Shown piece by piece: positions 1 to 12,808 of a stretch of DNA of 64,000 nucleotides. Each line of letters begins with the position of its first letter. Within the stretch, counting starts at the first letter, position 1. Source of the stretch: Sander lucioperca (taxonomy: Eukaryota > Chordata > Actinopteri > Perciformes > Percidae); contig NC_050174.1 in assembly GCF_008315115.2 (NCBI RefSeq), forward strand, positions 22,926,062-22,990,061. Direction: 5' to 3'. The notes under the pieces were generated by a model. That model was given only the letters and a program-made list of their open reading frames with translations. It was not told the origin of the DNA and made no database searches. A program made the position numbers and the translations under genes.

Positions 1-869
1 GCCAAGGATGGGTGGGGGTGGGGGGGCTCCAGAGCAGCTGTGAAGAGCAGGGTGTCCCGCTCAAGCCAGAGAAAACGCTGTCAGGTTTTGTGGATGCATA
101 AACCCTAAAGAAGAATTTTGCAAATGAGTATATTTAATTGAGTGTGATCTTTGCTTTTCTTTTAAATGTCCAGAATTCCATGAGAGAAAACACCAAGAAC
201 ATGCCACTGCATTGCCTTAATATTGTAACCCCTCAAGTCTTTCAATAATAGTATTTATTTATGTTTCTTTCTAGGTCTTCTTGGTGCAGGTTGGCCATGG
301 CTTGTTTCTGTATTTGAGATGATTTATGCTTTTACGTTGGTGTTAATGATCTTTCTTTAACAGGTTAATGACAGAGCAACAGATGTGTTGAGGCCTTAAA
401 ATGCAGTAATAATTGATATTTCTCACCGAGACTTGAGATTTCCACTTTTGAAAACCCTTCGTTCTTGTGTTTGGAAGAGCTCTCATTTAAACTGTTTTTT
501 TTTTTTCTTTTCTTCTTTTTTAATATATTACTCTGAAACTAGATGAATCCACTTTTTGAGTTGCATTTTAACTGATGTCATAATTAAGCCCCACGTCAGT
601 CGTGTTTTTATCTGGTAGTTTGGAGGTAAAAGTTGTGGCTGGGTATTGAAGGCCAATTTTAGACCATCATGGGACACAAGTACACGATTTTAAAAAAAAA
701 AAAAAAAAAAAAAGCTAATGAAACCATTTGAAGTGGGTTAGTGGTTGGAGAGTTTCTTTACTTTTGGAAGACTTGAAACGTAAAGCCGTAGAATAAATCC
801 ATCATCTTCAGCTCCACAGTCGCAGCTGATTTTAGTTGGAATGCAATTATTGATAAACTGTTTCATCAG

Positions 870-906
<37 letters not shown>

Positions 907-2143
907 CTCTCTCTCTTCAACTAACCGGGTTTGGTAAATATGGAAATGTACAATCAATGTTAACATAGACTCCATTTCATTATTTATTTTTTACATCGGC
1001 CTCAAACTGATTTCAGGTTTAATAAGGGGTGGGGGGAGGGGGCTCACATGACAGAGCAATCTTGACTACGTAGTAGAGGTCTTCACGCTGTTCTTAGTAA
1101 ACGGAGCTAATTCAGGTTTGGAACCTGACCGATAAATTGGCCATCTCAACCGCTATAAGCTCACGTCCTTCTACGTGTCGGCTGATAATTAACAAGGAAT
1201 GGCAGCACACAAATTGGATGCCAAAGACATGTTTGATGTCTATAGAAATAGTGTCTCCGTTACATAGTTTTGTCCGTCAGAGAGCACTAAAAAGTTAGTT
1301 TTACGCCGCAAAATGTCCCGCTCGATACATATATTGAGCACAGTGCTATAGTAAACAAATGTAAAGAGGTGTTATTTAAAAAAAAAAACTTTGTTTAAAA
1401 TGAGGATATTTTTAACTTTCAAATGTTTGTGATCTGCCTCAGAAACGTATCGGGTCGGGCTCTACAAATCGGTCTAATCAGGTCGGACAGGGTCCGGTTC
1501 TGTTACTGCAGGTGTCTGTGTTTGAATAGGTCTAATAACCGAGTGGACTCTTATCACTTCTATCATAATGGGAGTGAACTGTGAAGTGCAGGAGTGGCAT
1601 GTATTAACGCTCTTTTTCCAGCGTCTTTGCGGGTTTATTCTGGAACCGCCACATTTTGGATCAGGTCTAATTATCATTGCGTCCATACCAACTTTGGATT
1701 TGGTCCAGAATTTTGGACCTGTGAAGACCTCTACTACGCTCTGTAGTGTTACACACACACACACACCCCCTACATAAGTATGCAGATGCAAATGACAATA
1801 TGCAACAGAAACCTGGCACGTTTGTGCAAAGTCAACCAGGAGTGTTGTATAGACCTTTTACATGGCAGACATGTTGACATGTCACAGTAGGAAAAGCACA
1901 GTTGTGTTCAAAACCATTAATGATGGCTGCATTCCACTTAGGAGAGGCCCTGGTATTGTGCATGCTGACTCACTGAACTAGCTTACTGGGACACTTGATG
2001 GAATTGAGCCAACGTTAAGGTGATCAATTTCAGCTGTGCTTTTCCTACTATGACACGTCAAAATGTCTGCTGTGGAAAAGGTCCATACCTGAAGAACTGA
2101 GTTCTTATATCTGATAGAACAATAGATGGCTTTAATCTGTTGG

Positions 2144-2595
2144 TAGTCTCACATTGCCAGACCTCCCTCCACAGTGCTGCGGAGGAAGGTCTGGCTAGTC
2201 CACACAGCATTCTGGGATGGGAGAACCACGTGCTCTGGTTTATTGGCATTTCTTTAAACCAATCACAATCGTCATGGGCGGTGCTAAACGCCAGACGGAG
2301 CCACGGTGCCGCTGCTAAATAGCCTCTGGAAGGAACTTGTTTTGGTGGAACGTGTACGTTCAAAGGTTGTTTTCGTCTTGCAACAGAAAACTCAGATTGG
2401 ACAGATAGTCTAGCTAGCTGTCTGGATTGCTCCTGCAGAGATCTGAGGAGCAGTTAACCATAGTCCTCAGAAATCCACCGGAGTTTAGAACGCCAACACA
2501 AAGGAAGAGGAAGGGGACGGACATCCGGCGGAAATGAGGGACATCCGGCGGAATTTCCAGCGGAACCAGAAGTGGATCATCGTGGATATAGACTA
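2144..2595. mobile_element. MULE-like MITE, intact copy with 9-bp target duplication
   Basis: The element begins TAGTCT and ends AGACTA and is bracketed by the same 9 bases, ATCTGTTGG (2135-2143 and 2596-2604). A related copy at 13618-14615 is bracketed by a different 9-bp repeat. A 9-bp duplication is typical of Mutator-like elements, though the visible terminal repeat is only about 6 bp. Confidence 0.75.
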
Positions 2596-3956
2596 ATCTG
2601 TTGGTGACTGTTAGAGCGCTCTTCTTTTCACCACTAAATAGTGATGCAACACAATGTGTGAAGTTATAGCTTAGGCGTCTGTTAGCATATTTGCAGAGTA
2701 AGTATTGGGTTGTATGCCTTCTTCATTTTCTGTCCAATTTGACCTTTTACAACTCCATAATGCAAGAAGGATGTGGGTCATCATTTTGGGCTCTTGCCAC
2801 AACTGGTGTCAGCAAATACGTGCAGAAATGGGTAAATCAAGATGGCAAAGATGACAGCAAGTCTACAGTATATCCTCATATTAGAGCACATTGGTAGTCG
2901 GCCCCATCTGGGATGTGACTGTGATTGTACATGCTGTAGCAGCAGACCCTGCTGTTCTTCCACTATAACCCATATAGTATGACACGAAGACAAAGAAAGC
3001 AAGGGGAGTGGGCACCATCAGAAAATTATATTTGCTTCATTGCAGGAAAAAAAAAAAGCCCATTGTATTTTTTCTTTAAGGCCCTTCTTTCAGTTCACTT
3101 TCAGTCTCAACTGTATATAAATGAGTTTCTCAAACGCAACAAATTTGTTTAATAGAATTCAACATCCTATTTTGAGAGATTTTCTGTTTGCCAAACAGAT
3201 GATAAAGGTGTTGGATTTTGGTGCCCCTTACACACTGTTGAAAAGAACAGTTTTTAGAAGATGGATGCAAATAGCACAATAGGTTGCATAGGGTTTCTTT
3301 TATATCTACAATAACCGGGATTAATGAAAACAACGAGCGACTAACATCTTTGTCTCTTAATACTGTAGGTTGTTGAGTTCAAGTGTAAATGGTTTATTAT
3401 GTGGTTTATATAATCTGGCTTTTCGCATCCCGTTAAAGGAAGGAGGGTGTAACTTTGGTTTTGGGGGATATTTATGATTTTGTGTACATGTGGAAGTATT
3501 GAAGACGTTTGTGCTGTTTAATAAATCCTCTACTGATTATTGACATGCATGCATGTTTTATTACTGATCCAGTGTTGGCAGCTGCATGGCAGCTCCACCG
3601 CCATTGGTGTGTGAATAGGAATGAGAGGCAAATTGTAAAGTGCTATGTAAATGTAGTCCATTTACCATCTCATTCAGTTAATATTATTTGGACTGTTATT
3701 AATTCGCTTAGATCTCCATTTGACATTTAATACCTCTCATTCCAACAATTGGTTTCTCAGTGCGTCTCAATATTTCTTTTACTTTACTACAGGGTTTCCG
3801 CGGGGTCTAAAAAAAAGTCTAAAATTTAAAAATCTAAACTTTAGTCCTTAAAAATTCTTAAATCCGTTGAAATATTGTGTTTTAGGTTTTAAATAAATTT
3901 AAACAGGTCTTACTTTTCCTACGTACGTGTAACGCTACCTCTAATGCTCATTGAAA

Positions 3957-4180
3957 ATTCAATTCAATTTTATTTGTATCAAATCATAACGAGTTATCTC
4001 AAGACACTTTACAGATAGAGTAGGTCTAGACCACACTCTATAATTTACAAAGACCCAACAATTCCAGTAATTCCCCAAAGAGCAAGCATTTAGTGCGACA
4101 GTGGCGAGGAAAAACTCCCTTTTAGGGACAAACCTCGGACAGACCCAGGCTCTTGGTAGGCGGTTGTCTGACGGTGCCGG
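3957..4180 (+). repeat. Dispersed non-LTR-like repeat, long copy
   Basis: Contains AAGACACTTTACAGATAGAG, a palindromic GGTCTAGACC and AGGAAAAACTCCCTTTTAGG, a combination recalled as common in percomorph genomes. A shorter copy lies at 14054-14171. The class is not certain. Confidence 0.55.
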
Positions 4181-4564
4181 TTGGGGGTGTGATGAACAGT
4201 GGCAATTATAGTCACAATAAAGATAATGGAACTATTACTAGAAATAGTAGTTGTAGTTCATGGTGTAGCAGGGCGTTACAGGGTTTAGCAGGATGTAGTA
4301 GGGCACTGCATAGCAGGGCGCAGAGCAGGACCATGGCGACAGCTGCAACCAAGATTTAAATGTTATTTTTATTCCGTGGTGTTGTAGTTCTTTCTTTCAA
4401 TAGTCCAAATATACAGCAAATGATCACTACTACGCCCAGATTATTATTCCTTTTATGTGTCGCTTTTATTCAATTTGAATACATTTATTTACTTTGCAAG
4501 TACTTCTGTGACTCTGCATTTGTACTTGTCGTGACATAGGTCTTACATTTCGTTCATAAAGGTC

Positions 4565-4565
<1 letters not shown>

Positions 4566-4642
<77 letters not shown>
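4566..4642 (+). repeat. (GT)n microsatellite
   Basis: About 77 bp of uninterrupted GT, the longest dinucleotide tract in the window. Confidence 0.97.
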
Positions 4643-4647
<5 letters not shown>

Positions 4648-5389
4648 TGGCAATGGCGTGCAACAGTGTGGAACGATGGAGCTCTGTGGCCCAGAGGAAG
4701 AAGATCTATCAGGCGTTGATACACACAGCAATATACTTGGTAGTATTTAGTTCTTTTCGTGGGATTTGTTCTGGATGACAGTGACAGGGGAAGGCAATGT
4801 TTGTGGGACGCGGGGCGGAAGTTGTATGCCCAAATAAGGACTAGTGGGTGAGGCCAGGTTAATAGTGAATGTGTGACCAGCCTAATGCTGCATTCATGTG
4901 GTTCTCGTAAAGAGCAATACATTCCAATCGGTATGTGGTTTGGTCGGAATTACTCTCGCAATGCCAGGCCTATCTCATGGGCCTTTCACCACAGCGCTGC
5001 GGAGTAAGATGTCAGAATGTATAACAAAATGCATCAGTCAGCATACATATATTTCTTTTTCTTAAAATGACAAGCAGCACGCGACTGGTTTTATGAAGAG
5101 GAGAAAATAAACTAAACCATACACAGCTGAAAATATATTTTGTGATGTTTATATGACCCCAGTCCCTTACGTTTTTACATGCCAGCATGCAGGTCGTGTC
5201 TTGATCCAAAGGGTCATTTTTATATCCTATTTGCTACTGTTTTGGGTCCTTCGTGAGCGCTTGCGTTGTTTCCGACAGCACGTGAAGGCAACATATCCTC
5301 CGTCAATCAAGTAGGTAACGTTAGTGAGAGACCTTCATCCCAAGGAGAGCGTAGTGTTTTAAGGTGTTTGCTTCTGTGTCCTGCACAAC

Positions 5390-5464
5390 ATGCTCAACCC
5401 GCAGAGGTCTCTCTCCGAGCTGCCCAAGATGTCTGCTGCCAGTCAAGTAGAAAGAGCTGTGTTG
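5390..5464 (+). CDS. rogdi: rogdi coding exon 1
   Basis: Codons 1-25, ending in phase 0 before GTAAGC. It holds two in-frame ATGs (5390 and 5429); the text after the second, MSAASQVERAVL, resembles the known vertebrate N-terminus. Confidence 0.88.
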
Positions 5465-8400
5465 GTAAGCTGTTCTGCCTCTGCGAGTAATGTTAGGCAG
5501 GGAAACAATACATTACTGGCTTGGCTGTATGGCTAACTGCTTTTCTGGCTGACCCCTCGGTTAATTAATACAACAATGTGTTGGCATTTACACCAGATAT
5601 TTTAAAAGAATGTAGCTATAGCTAGCCTGGGCGTAAGTAGCGTATCTGCTTGTGTAGCTGCTGCTAGCCGAGAGGGACAGTAGCATCAGCGCGCTACAAT
5701 GCAGGTGCTGTAGCCAGGGCTCGCTCCTGTCACAGTCATTCTGTGATGATGTTGACAATGGGCCCAGACAAACTAAGCATGTGTAATGGCCTTAACACAT
5801 TATCATGACTAACGTTAACTTACCAACTGAACTCAGTTTCTCAGTCAAGTCTTCTCGAGATAGGGCCTATATTTGCACGTTTTATTTGCTGCAAATCACA
5901 CGCAATAGTGCAAATATGTTCTCCTGTAATGACATTAAGCATTATGAAATGCCTCGGAAAATGGTCATAAGTTGACATGGGTTAACTTTAATAGCTAAAG
6001 GCTTTAATGATTTCAAAGTTAGGTTTCCCGTTTTAAATGCTCCTGTATGGCGTTAACCAGTGGAGTTAACGTGCTCAGTCAAATGAATATATAAAACCAA
6101 ATTAAATAAATCATATGGATACAATACAGAAGAAAAATATCTTACCACGGGATTGTGAAATACTCGTATACATATTTAACCCGGCTAAAATATTATGAAA
6201 TGTTATTACAACATACCACTTTTCACACAAACAGTTTATCTCAGCAGTTTTTGTTTCAAAATGTCCTTTTCCAAAGTCTGTTTTTTATTTCCCAACAGGC
6301 CAGAGCCAGTTCTGTGATTGGTTGTCTGCTAATTCAGACCAAAGCAACAGCCAATCACATGGTCTGGATCTGCTCTGTTTGTCTAGAATTGACAGATAGG
6401 ATAGGAAGAGAGGAAACCCTAATGAAAAGCCGCATTATCAAATAAACCCACAGTAAACAAATATACATAACGTGTAGTAATCTCTGTGATTGTGAAACAA
6501 ATATACTAAACATTACACATGTCTGTATTTATTTATATTCATATCTATTTCATAATGTCTGATATTTCTGTAATATTGAACACTTTGGGTCTACACATTC
6601 ACTGAACTTCAGGCTTGACTGAGTCAGCACTCCTTTAACTCTGTGGAGTTCAAACTTTGATTAATTTGTTAACATATATATCATTGTCAAATTGTATTTC
6701 TAGTCCACCTCAATTCAACACCTCTCTCAAACAGTTTGAACAAAAACGGGACCTTTGTCTATTGCTGTTGTGTTGTACAGCGTTATTTTTTAGCTATATG
6801 TGCACCTAATAAACTGGCACCTGAGTGTCCATAGAACAGGGATCTTCAACAGTTTCAGTCCAAGGAGTCAGTTGCAGTTCAATTGGGCCAGATGGAGGAC
6901 AATGAACGGATATTCATATACAAATTCCAATGAAGTTGGGACGTTGTGTAAATAAAAACGAAATACAATGATTTGCACATCCTTTTCAACCTATATTCAA
7001 TTGAATACACTACAAAGACAATGTATTTAATGTTCAAACTGATACATTTTATTGTTTTTCTTGTGCAAATATTCACTCATTTTGAATTTGATGCCTGAAA
7101 CACGTTCCAAAACAAGCTGGGACAGGGGCATGTTTACCACTGTGTTACATCACCTTTCCTTTTAACAACACTCAAGCGTTTGGGAACTGAGGACACTAAT
7201 TGTTGAAGCTTTTGTAGGTGGAGTTCTTTCCCATTCTTGCTTGATGTACAACTTTAGTTGCTCAACAGTCCGGGCTCTCCGTTGTTGTATTTTGCGCTTC
7301 ATAATGCGCCCCACATTTTCAATAGGAGACAGGTGTGGACTGCAGGCAGGCCAGTCTAGTACCTGCACTCTTTTACTATGAATCCACGCTGTTCTAACAC
7401 GTGCTGAATGTGGCTTGGCATTGTCCTGCTGAAATTAGCAGGGACGTCCATGAAAAAGACGTTGCTTGGATGGCAGCATATGTTGCTCCAAAACCAGTAC
7501 CTTTCAGCATTAATGGTGCCTTCACAGATGTGCAAGTTACCCATGCCATGGGCACTAACACACCCCTCTTAGAGTGCGGATCGGGCCGCATTTTTCTGTC
7601 CGAGCCCGGCCCGCGTCCAACAGAGCAGTAACCGAGCCCGACCCGAGCCCGACAGGCATTAAGATATTTATGTCCGAGCCCGACCCGAGCCCAACACAGT
7701 TAAAATCTCATTTTTTCCTCATACTAATGACACATGTACGTTTCTTTGTGTGGAAAGCCCGCTTTTATTAAGCAACTGTAGGAAGGCATTCAGAAATGTC
7801 AACAGATGAGCGCATCAGCGCACACGGGGCAACAAGCGTGTTTTAAATTTAAAATGTTCAATGTGTTAACCTTTCCTGACTGCTTCGTGGTCAGAAAACC
7901 GGGGGAGACCCGTTACCGATGTTATGAAATGAATAATGTCTGGGTTAAAATCCCGTTTCTGGTGAGCAAATAAATGAACTTGGCTTTCAGTCTGGGGTTT
8001 ATCTCGGAAAGTTCAGTCAGCTCTCTGAGTCTTGTAGAGTGATGTCCAGTAATGTGTGATTAACAGGTTCTTTTTTTTTTTATAACAGTGTAGGGATTTA
8101 TAAGTCAGTGTCAGAAAGGAATACAAACAGTAATGACTGGTTAGTCTAAAATACTGTATATGGTGCCGGTGTTGTTGTCGTTGCTTATTGTCCTGTATTT
8201 GTTCATGTTTCTTTTCACTTTTTGGTAGGAGGAGGAATTCAACTGGCTGCTTAAAGAAGAAGTGCATGCTGTCCTGAAGCAGCTCCAGGATGTCCTCAAG
8301 GTAAAAGTTAAGCTTTCATGTGCATATTAAAGGGCCATTCCACCAGTTTTTCTATTTGAAAGTGTGTGTGTGTGACAGAAATCTATGCATTTACCTGTTA

Positions 8401-11400
8401 TTTTTGATGCTTATGCTTGAGTTAACCCTTGTGTTGTCCTCGGGTGTTTTTTTTTGACCAGTTTTTTTTTTATATCAGAAATATGGGTTTCTTTCAACCA
8501 AATTGCCCAAAAATAACACGGATGCATCGATGTATGTCGCAGGTAAAGTTAATGATGTTTATATATATATAACAAATAATGTTTTATTCAATTTTGTAGC
8601 ACTTAAAAAAAACAAAAAATGTTTAAATGGTTTCAAAACAGTGTCCTGACTAAACTGATAGACAGATATATATATATATATATATATATAAATTATTATA
8701 TTTTATTTATTTATTTTTTCTAAAAAAATCCCCTGGGGCCTCATTAATAAACATGGCCTACGCACAAAAGAAGGCGTACGCCGCTCTCTTCGCAAGAATT
8801 GGGATTTATAAAAAGCAAACTTGATAGGAAAATGTGCGCTCCTCCTCAGACACTCTGACCCCGGCATACGACTACAAACGGGGGAAATGAAGAGGCTGTG
8901 TGAGGGGGGGGTCTGGTCTGGCAGTCAGGAAGCTGTTGAGCTTCCTGACTGCCTGGGGAATGAAGCTGTTTGCCAGTCTGGTGGAACAGGCTGGGATGCT
9001 CCGGTACCTTCTCCCAGCTGGCAGGAGGCTGAAGAGGCTGTGTGGGGGGGTGGGGGGGGCGCTGGGGTCACCCACAAAGCTGGTTGAGGTGGGTTTGGTA
9101 AATGTCCAGGAGTGAGGGGAGTGGGACACCAATGATCCGCCCTGCATTCTTCACTATGCGATTTTAAGATTTGATTCTAATAGTAAGTCTGCTCTGCCAT
9201 CAACAGGAGGCATCGAGACGTTTCTCCGCGCCGACGCCGGGCCTGGAGACTCAGCTCAAACAGGAAAACTTCATTCTCGGCAGCTCAACGTAATACTCCC
9301 CCCACCGACCATTTTGTTAGAAACTGGGGCTGCACGATTACGAGGACAATTTTCGATGTGCGATAATGTTGTTGAAAGTCGTGGTAACGCCATTACTTGC
9401 GATAAGTAAACAGATATTAAAGTATGCTCTCAGTATTCTGCTAAAATACATCAAATGGCTTGTTGGTTTTAAAACAAATGAAAGGAAGTCATTTCCAAAA
9501 ACAAAACAAATTTAAATAAAACAAATTTAAATCCAACAAGCGATGTGTTGCTTTTAAGCAGAATACTGAGAGCAGCACAACTGAGTACACTGTAATATCA
9601 GTTTATTTATCGCGAGTTATATCGTTATCGCCATATTCAACGATGTTATCGCATATCCCATGTTTCCCTCCTATACAGTAGTGCAGCCCTAGTTTGAAAT
9701 ATGCTGAGACACTGAATGAATGGTTAGTCATTTCCTTCATGTTGTAATCTTTCATATCAGGTTCCCTCCTTCACACACTGTAACGCCTTCCCTTGCCCTT
9801 ACCTGTTTCCTATAGTTCCATTTGGTGATGTTTGAATTAACACAAAATGCATGTGTTGTTTTGCAGCATGGATCAAGTGAAGGGGGTGCTGACTCTGCAG
9901 GGAGAGGCTCTGACTCAGGCTGTGAGTTTGGCTAGTTTTCATCGAGGCTAAATTCCCCTCGTGAAAATGAAATGTTAATTTAAAGGTCCTATGACATGGT
10001 GCTTTTTGGATGCTTTTATATAATACTGTATCTGAAGTCTCTTTTATATAGACCTTAGTGGTCCCCTAATACTGTATCTGAAGTCTCTTTTATATAGACC
10101 TTAGTGGTCCCCTAATACTGTATCTGAAGTCTCTTTTATATAGACCTTAGTGGTCCCCTAATACTGTATCTGAAGTCTCTATTATATAGACCTTAGTGGT
10201 CCCCTAGTACTGTATCTGAAGTCTCTATTATATAGACCTTAGTGGTCCCCTAGTACTGTATCTGAAGTCTCTATTATATAGACCTTAGTGGTCCCCTAAT
10301 ACTGTATCTGAAGTCTCTCTTATATAGACCTTAGTGGTCCCCTAATACTGTATCTGAAGTCTCTATTATATAGACCTTAGTGGTCCCCTAGTACTGTATC
10401 TGAAGTCTCTATTATATAGACCTTAGTGGTCCCCTAGTACTGTATCTGAAGTCTCTATTATATAGACCTTAGTGGTCCCCTAATACTGTATCTGAAGTCT
10501 CTATTATATAGACCTTAGTGGTCCCCTAGTACTGTATCTGAAGTCTCTATTATATAGACCTTAGTGGTCCCCTAGTACTGTATCTGAAGTCTCTATTATA
10601 TAGGCCTTAGTGGTCCCCTAATACTGTATCTGAAGTCTCTTTCCCCGAAATTCAGCCTTGGTACAGAATTACAGCCACTAGAGCCAGTCCCACAATGAGT
10701 TTTACTTAGGATGTGCCATTTCTGTGTCTGTAGCTTTAAATGCAATTGAAGAGGAGAGAGGGGGGGGCAAGGTGGAGGGTGGGGGTGTGGCCTTGACCAA
10801 CTGCCACTTTGCTCATTTGAAAGCCATGATGTCTCTCTCTTTCTCATGGGGGGGCCAAATTCTCTGGGCGGGCAAAGCAGAGAAAGGGGAGGTAATCTTT
10901 CTCCTTATGATGTCATAAGGAGGAGATTCCAGATCGGCCCATCTGAGCTTTCATTTTCTCAAAGACAGAGCAGGACACCCAGGGCTCGGTTTACACCTAT
11001 CGCCATTTCTAGCCACTGGGGGACCATAGGCAGGCTGGGGGAACTCATATTTATGTTAAAAAACCTCATAAAGTGACGTTTTCATGCCATGGGACCTTTT
11101 AAGCTAAATTGTTAATGTGTTTTGCGTTTTCTTAACAGGACATAAACCTGAAGGTTGCAAAGAGCAGCCAAGTGTTGCACTTCCAGTTCAGAGAGGACAA
11201 GCTGTGGAAACTGCAGCAGGTACAGTATCTTACAGTGTTTGTGGAAGACTTAAGGCTGATTTATGCTTGTGCGTTGAATCGACGGCGTACCCCCGCAGAC
11301 CCCTCAGCGTCGCCGCTAACCCTCCTCCGAGCCCTCCGCCGTAGCTCGACGTGCACCTCCTAAAATTTGTAACTGCTCGCGTCGAGGCGAAGTTACAAGG

Positions 11401-12771
11401 ACTGTGATTGGTCAACTCGTCCTGTGTGTTGATTGTCGGTGTTTCAAGCAGCCTACTGTGGGGAGTAGCAACATGCTAGTTCACTGACATAAGCTTTGCA
11501 AATAAACTCAGACATATTTTGGTTACGACGACGGGGTTATCCATTTTGTAATGTGTCTATATGTCAGTAACGTTTTGAAATTAGCACTTTGCCAGCAAGC
11601 AGTATTTTGTGGGCAGTTGTGCTAAAGTTTGCTTGCTAACATAACATAAACTGGCACTCGACAGTCTATGGGGTTCGCCATTCTGAGTACTGTTTCGGTG
11701 GTGAGTGACACAGACACAGGCGACAGCCCCTAGCGTTACGGCGGTGAAATGCACCGCGATGCAAAGCAACCCCGACGCAGAACTCTGAAAGGGTCACGAC
11801 GCCGTAGCTACGACGTGGAGTTGACGCAGAAGCATAAAACAGCCTTTAGGTGCGCGTATTTGGCAGAGGTGTTAGGCGTCCTTCCTCAAAGTTTTTCAAT
11901 TTAAAAAAAAATGCAATTCCCCCCCCATACATTTTGTGTCTCTTTGTAGGTTTTTGTGCGTCTCTTTGTAGTCGTGTTGTGTCTCTTTTTGGTCATTTGT
12001 GTTTCCTTTGGGGTTGTTTTGTGTCTCTGTGGTCATTTGGCGTCTCTTTGTCGTCAGTTTGTGTCTCTTTGTGGTAGTTTTGCGTCTCTTTTTTTCACAT
12101 CACTGTGGACCGTTATTATCCCCACATCTGTGTCTGAAACGTTGGAAAAGCTAGAGCAGATAATAAATAAATAACACTTAAAATGCTTGAAGACACAACT
12201 TGCTAAAGAAGTCCAACTACAATCATTAGGTCTGAGAAAAGTCTTTTAGTTACATTCATTGGGCTTAGGTGCTGCACCTAAACCTTATAACGGCAGGGAA
12301 AACCCCTGTGTTAGCGTGTAATGCTACACACTGTGACGTCTGATTGTAGCTGTGAGGATAGTCAAAAACAAGAAGAGTTTTTCCACTGCAATAGACATTT
12401 TGACCGAGTAATACCACGTCAACATTCAACTGCATTTCACCATCAGTGGTGGTCCCAGCCATGTGTCAACTATACACATGGGTTGTCCAAAACTACTGTT
12501 TTGCTCAAATGGCTTTTAAAATATGAAATCTGTTGGAGAAGTTCTTCTTTCAGCTATTGAGTCTATATATTTGTATTTTATTTTACAGCTGATTATAGGC
12601 AAATTAGTGTTCTGACATCCTCTAAGTAGAGTATGTTAAAACCCACAGCAGGTAAGCTTAGCTGACACAACACTCAGAGGTTTAGTGACTTCCTCTGGAA
12701 GAATTTTTAAAGTAGTTTACATAGTTGTAAATAGGCTATGATGCAATGTAATCATTACATTAGAAATTGTG

Positions 12772-12808
<37 letters not shown>

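Larger units (their letters stand above)
1..5389. other. Intergenic region upstream of rogdi
   Basis: No coding exon could be supported here. The stretch holds a (CA)n tract at 871-904, a 452-bp MULE-like MITE at 2144-2595, a dispersed non-LTR-like repeat at 3957-4180 and a long (GT)n tract at 4566-4642. The first 100 bases are G-rich and could be the 3' end of a neighbouring transcript, but no recognisable protein tail is visible. The rogdi promoter should lie in the last few hundred bases; no TATA box was identified. Confidence 0.5.

Noticed and set aside
4466..4922. Open frames of repeated Cys-Val or Thr-His
   Set aside because: They are translations of the (GT)n tract; the same pattern recurs at every CA/GT microsatellite.
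5266..5490. 74-codon frame across rogdi exon 1
   Set aside because: It is in a different frame from the conserved VERAVL/EEEFNW join and does not continue into exon 2.
10022..10650. CRISPR-like regular array
   Set aside because: Units are contiguous 46-bp tandem repeats without unique spacers, inside a eukaryotic TTAA element.
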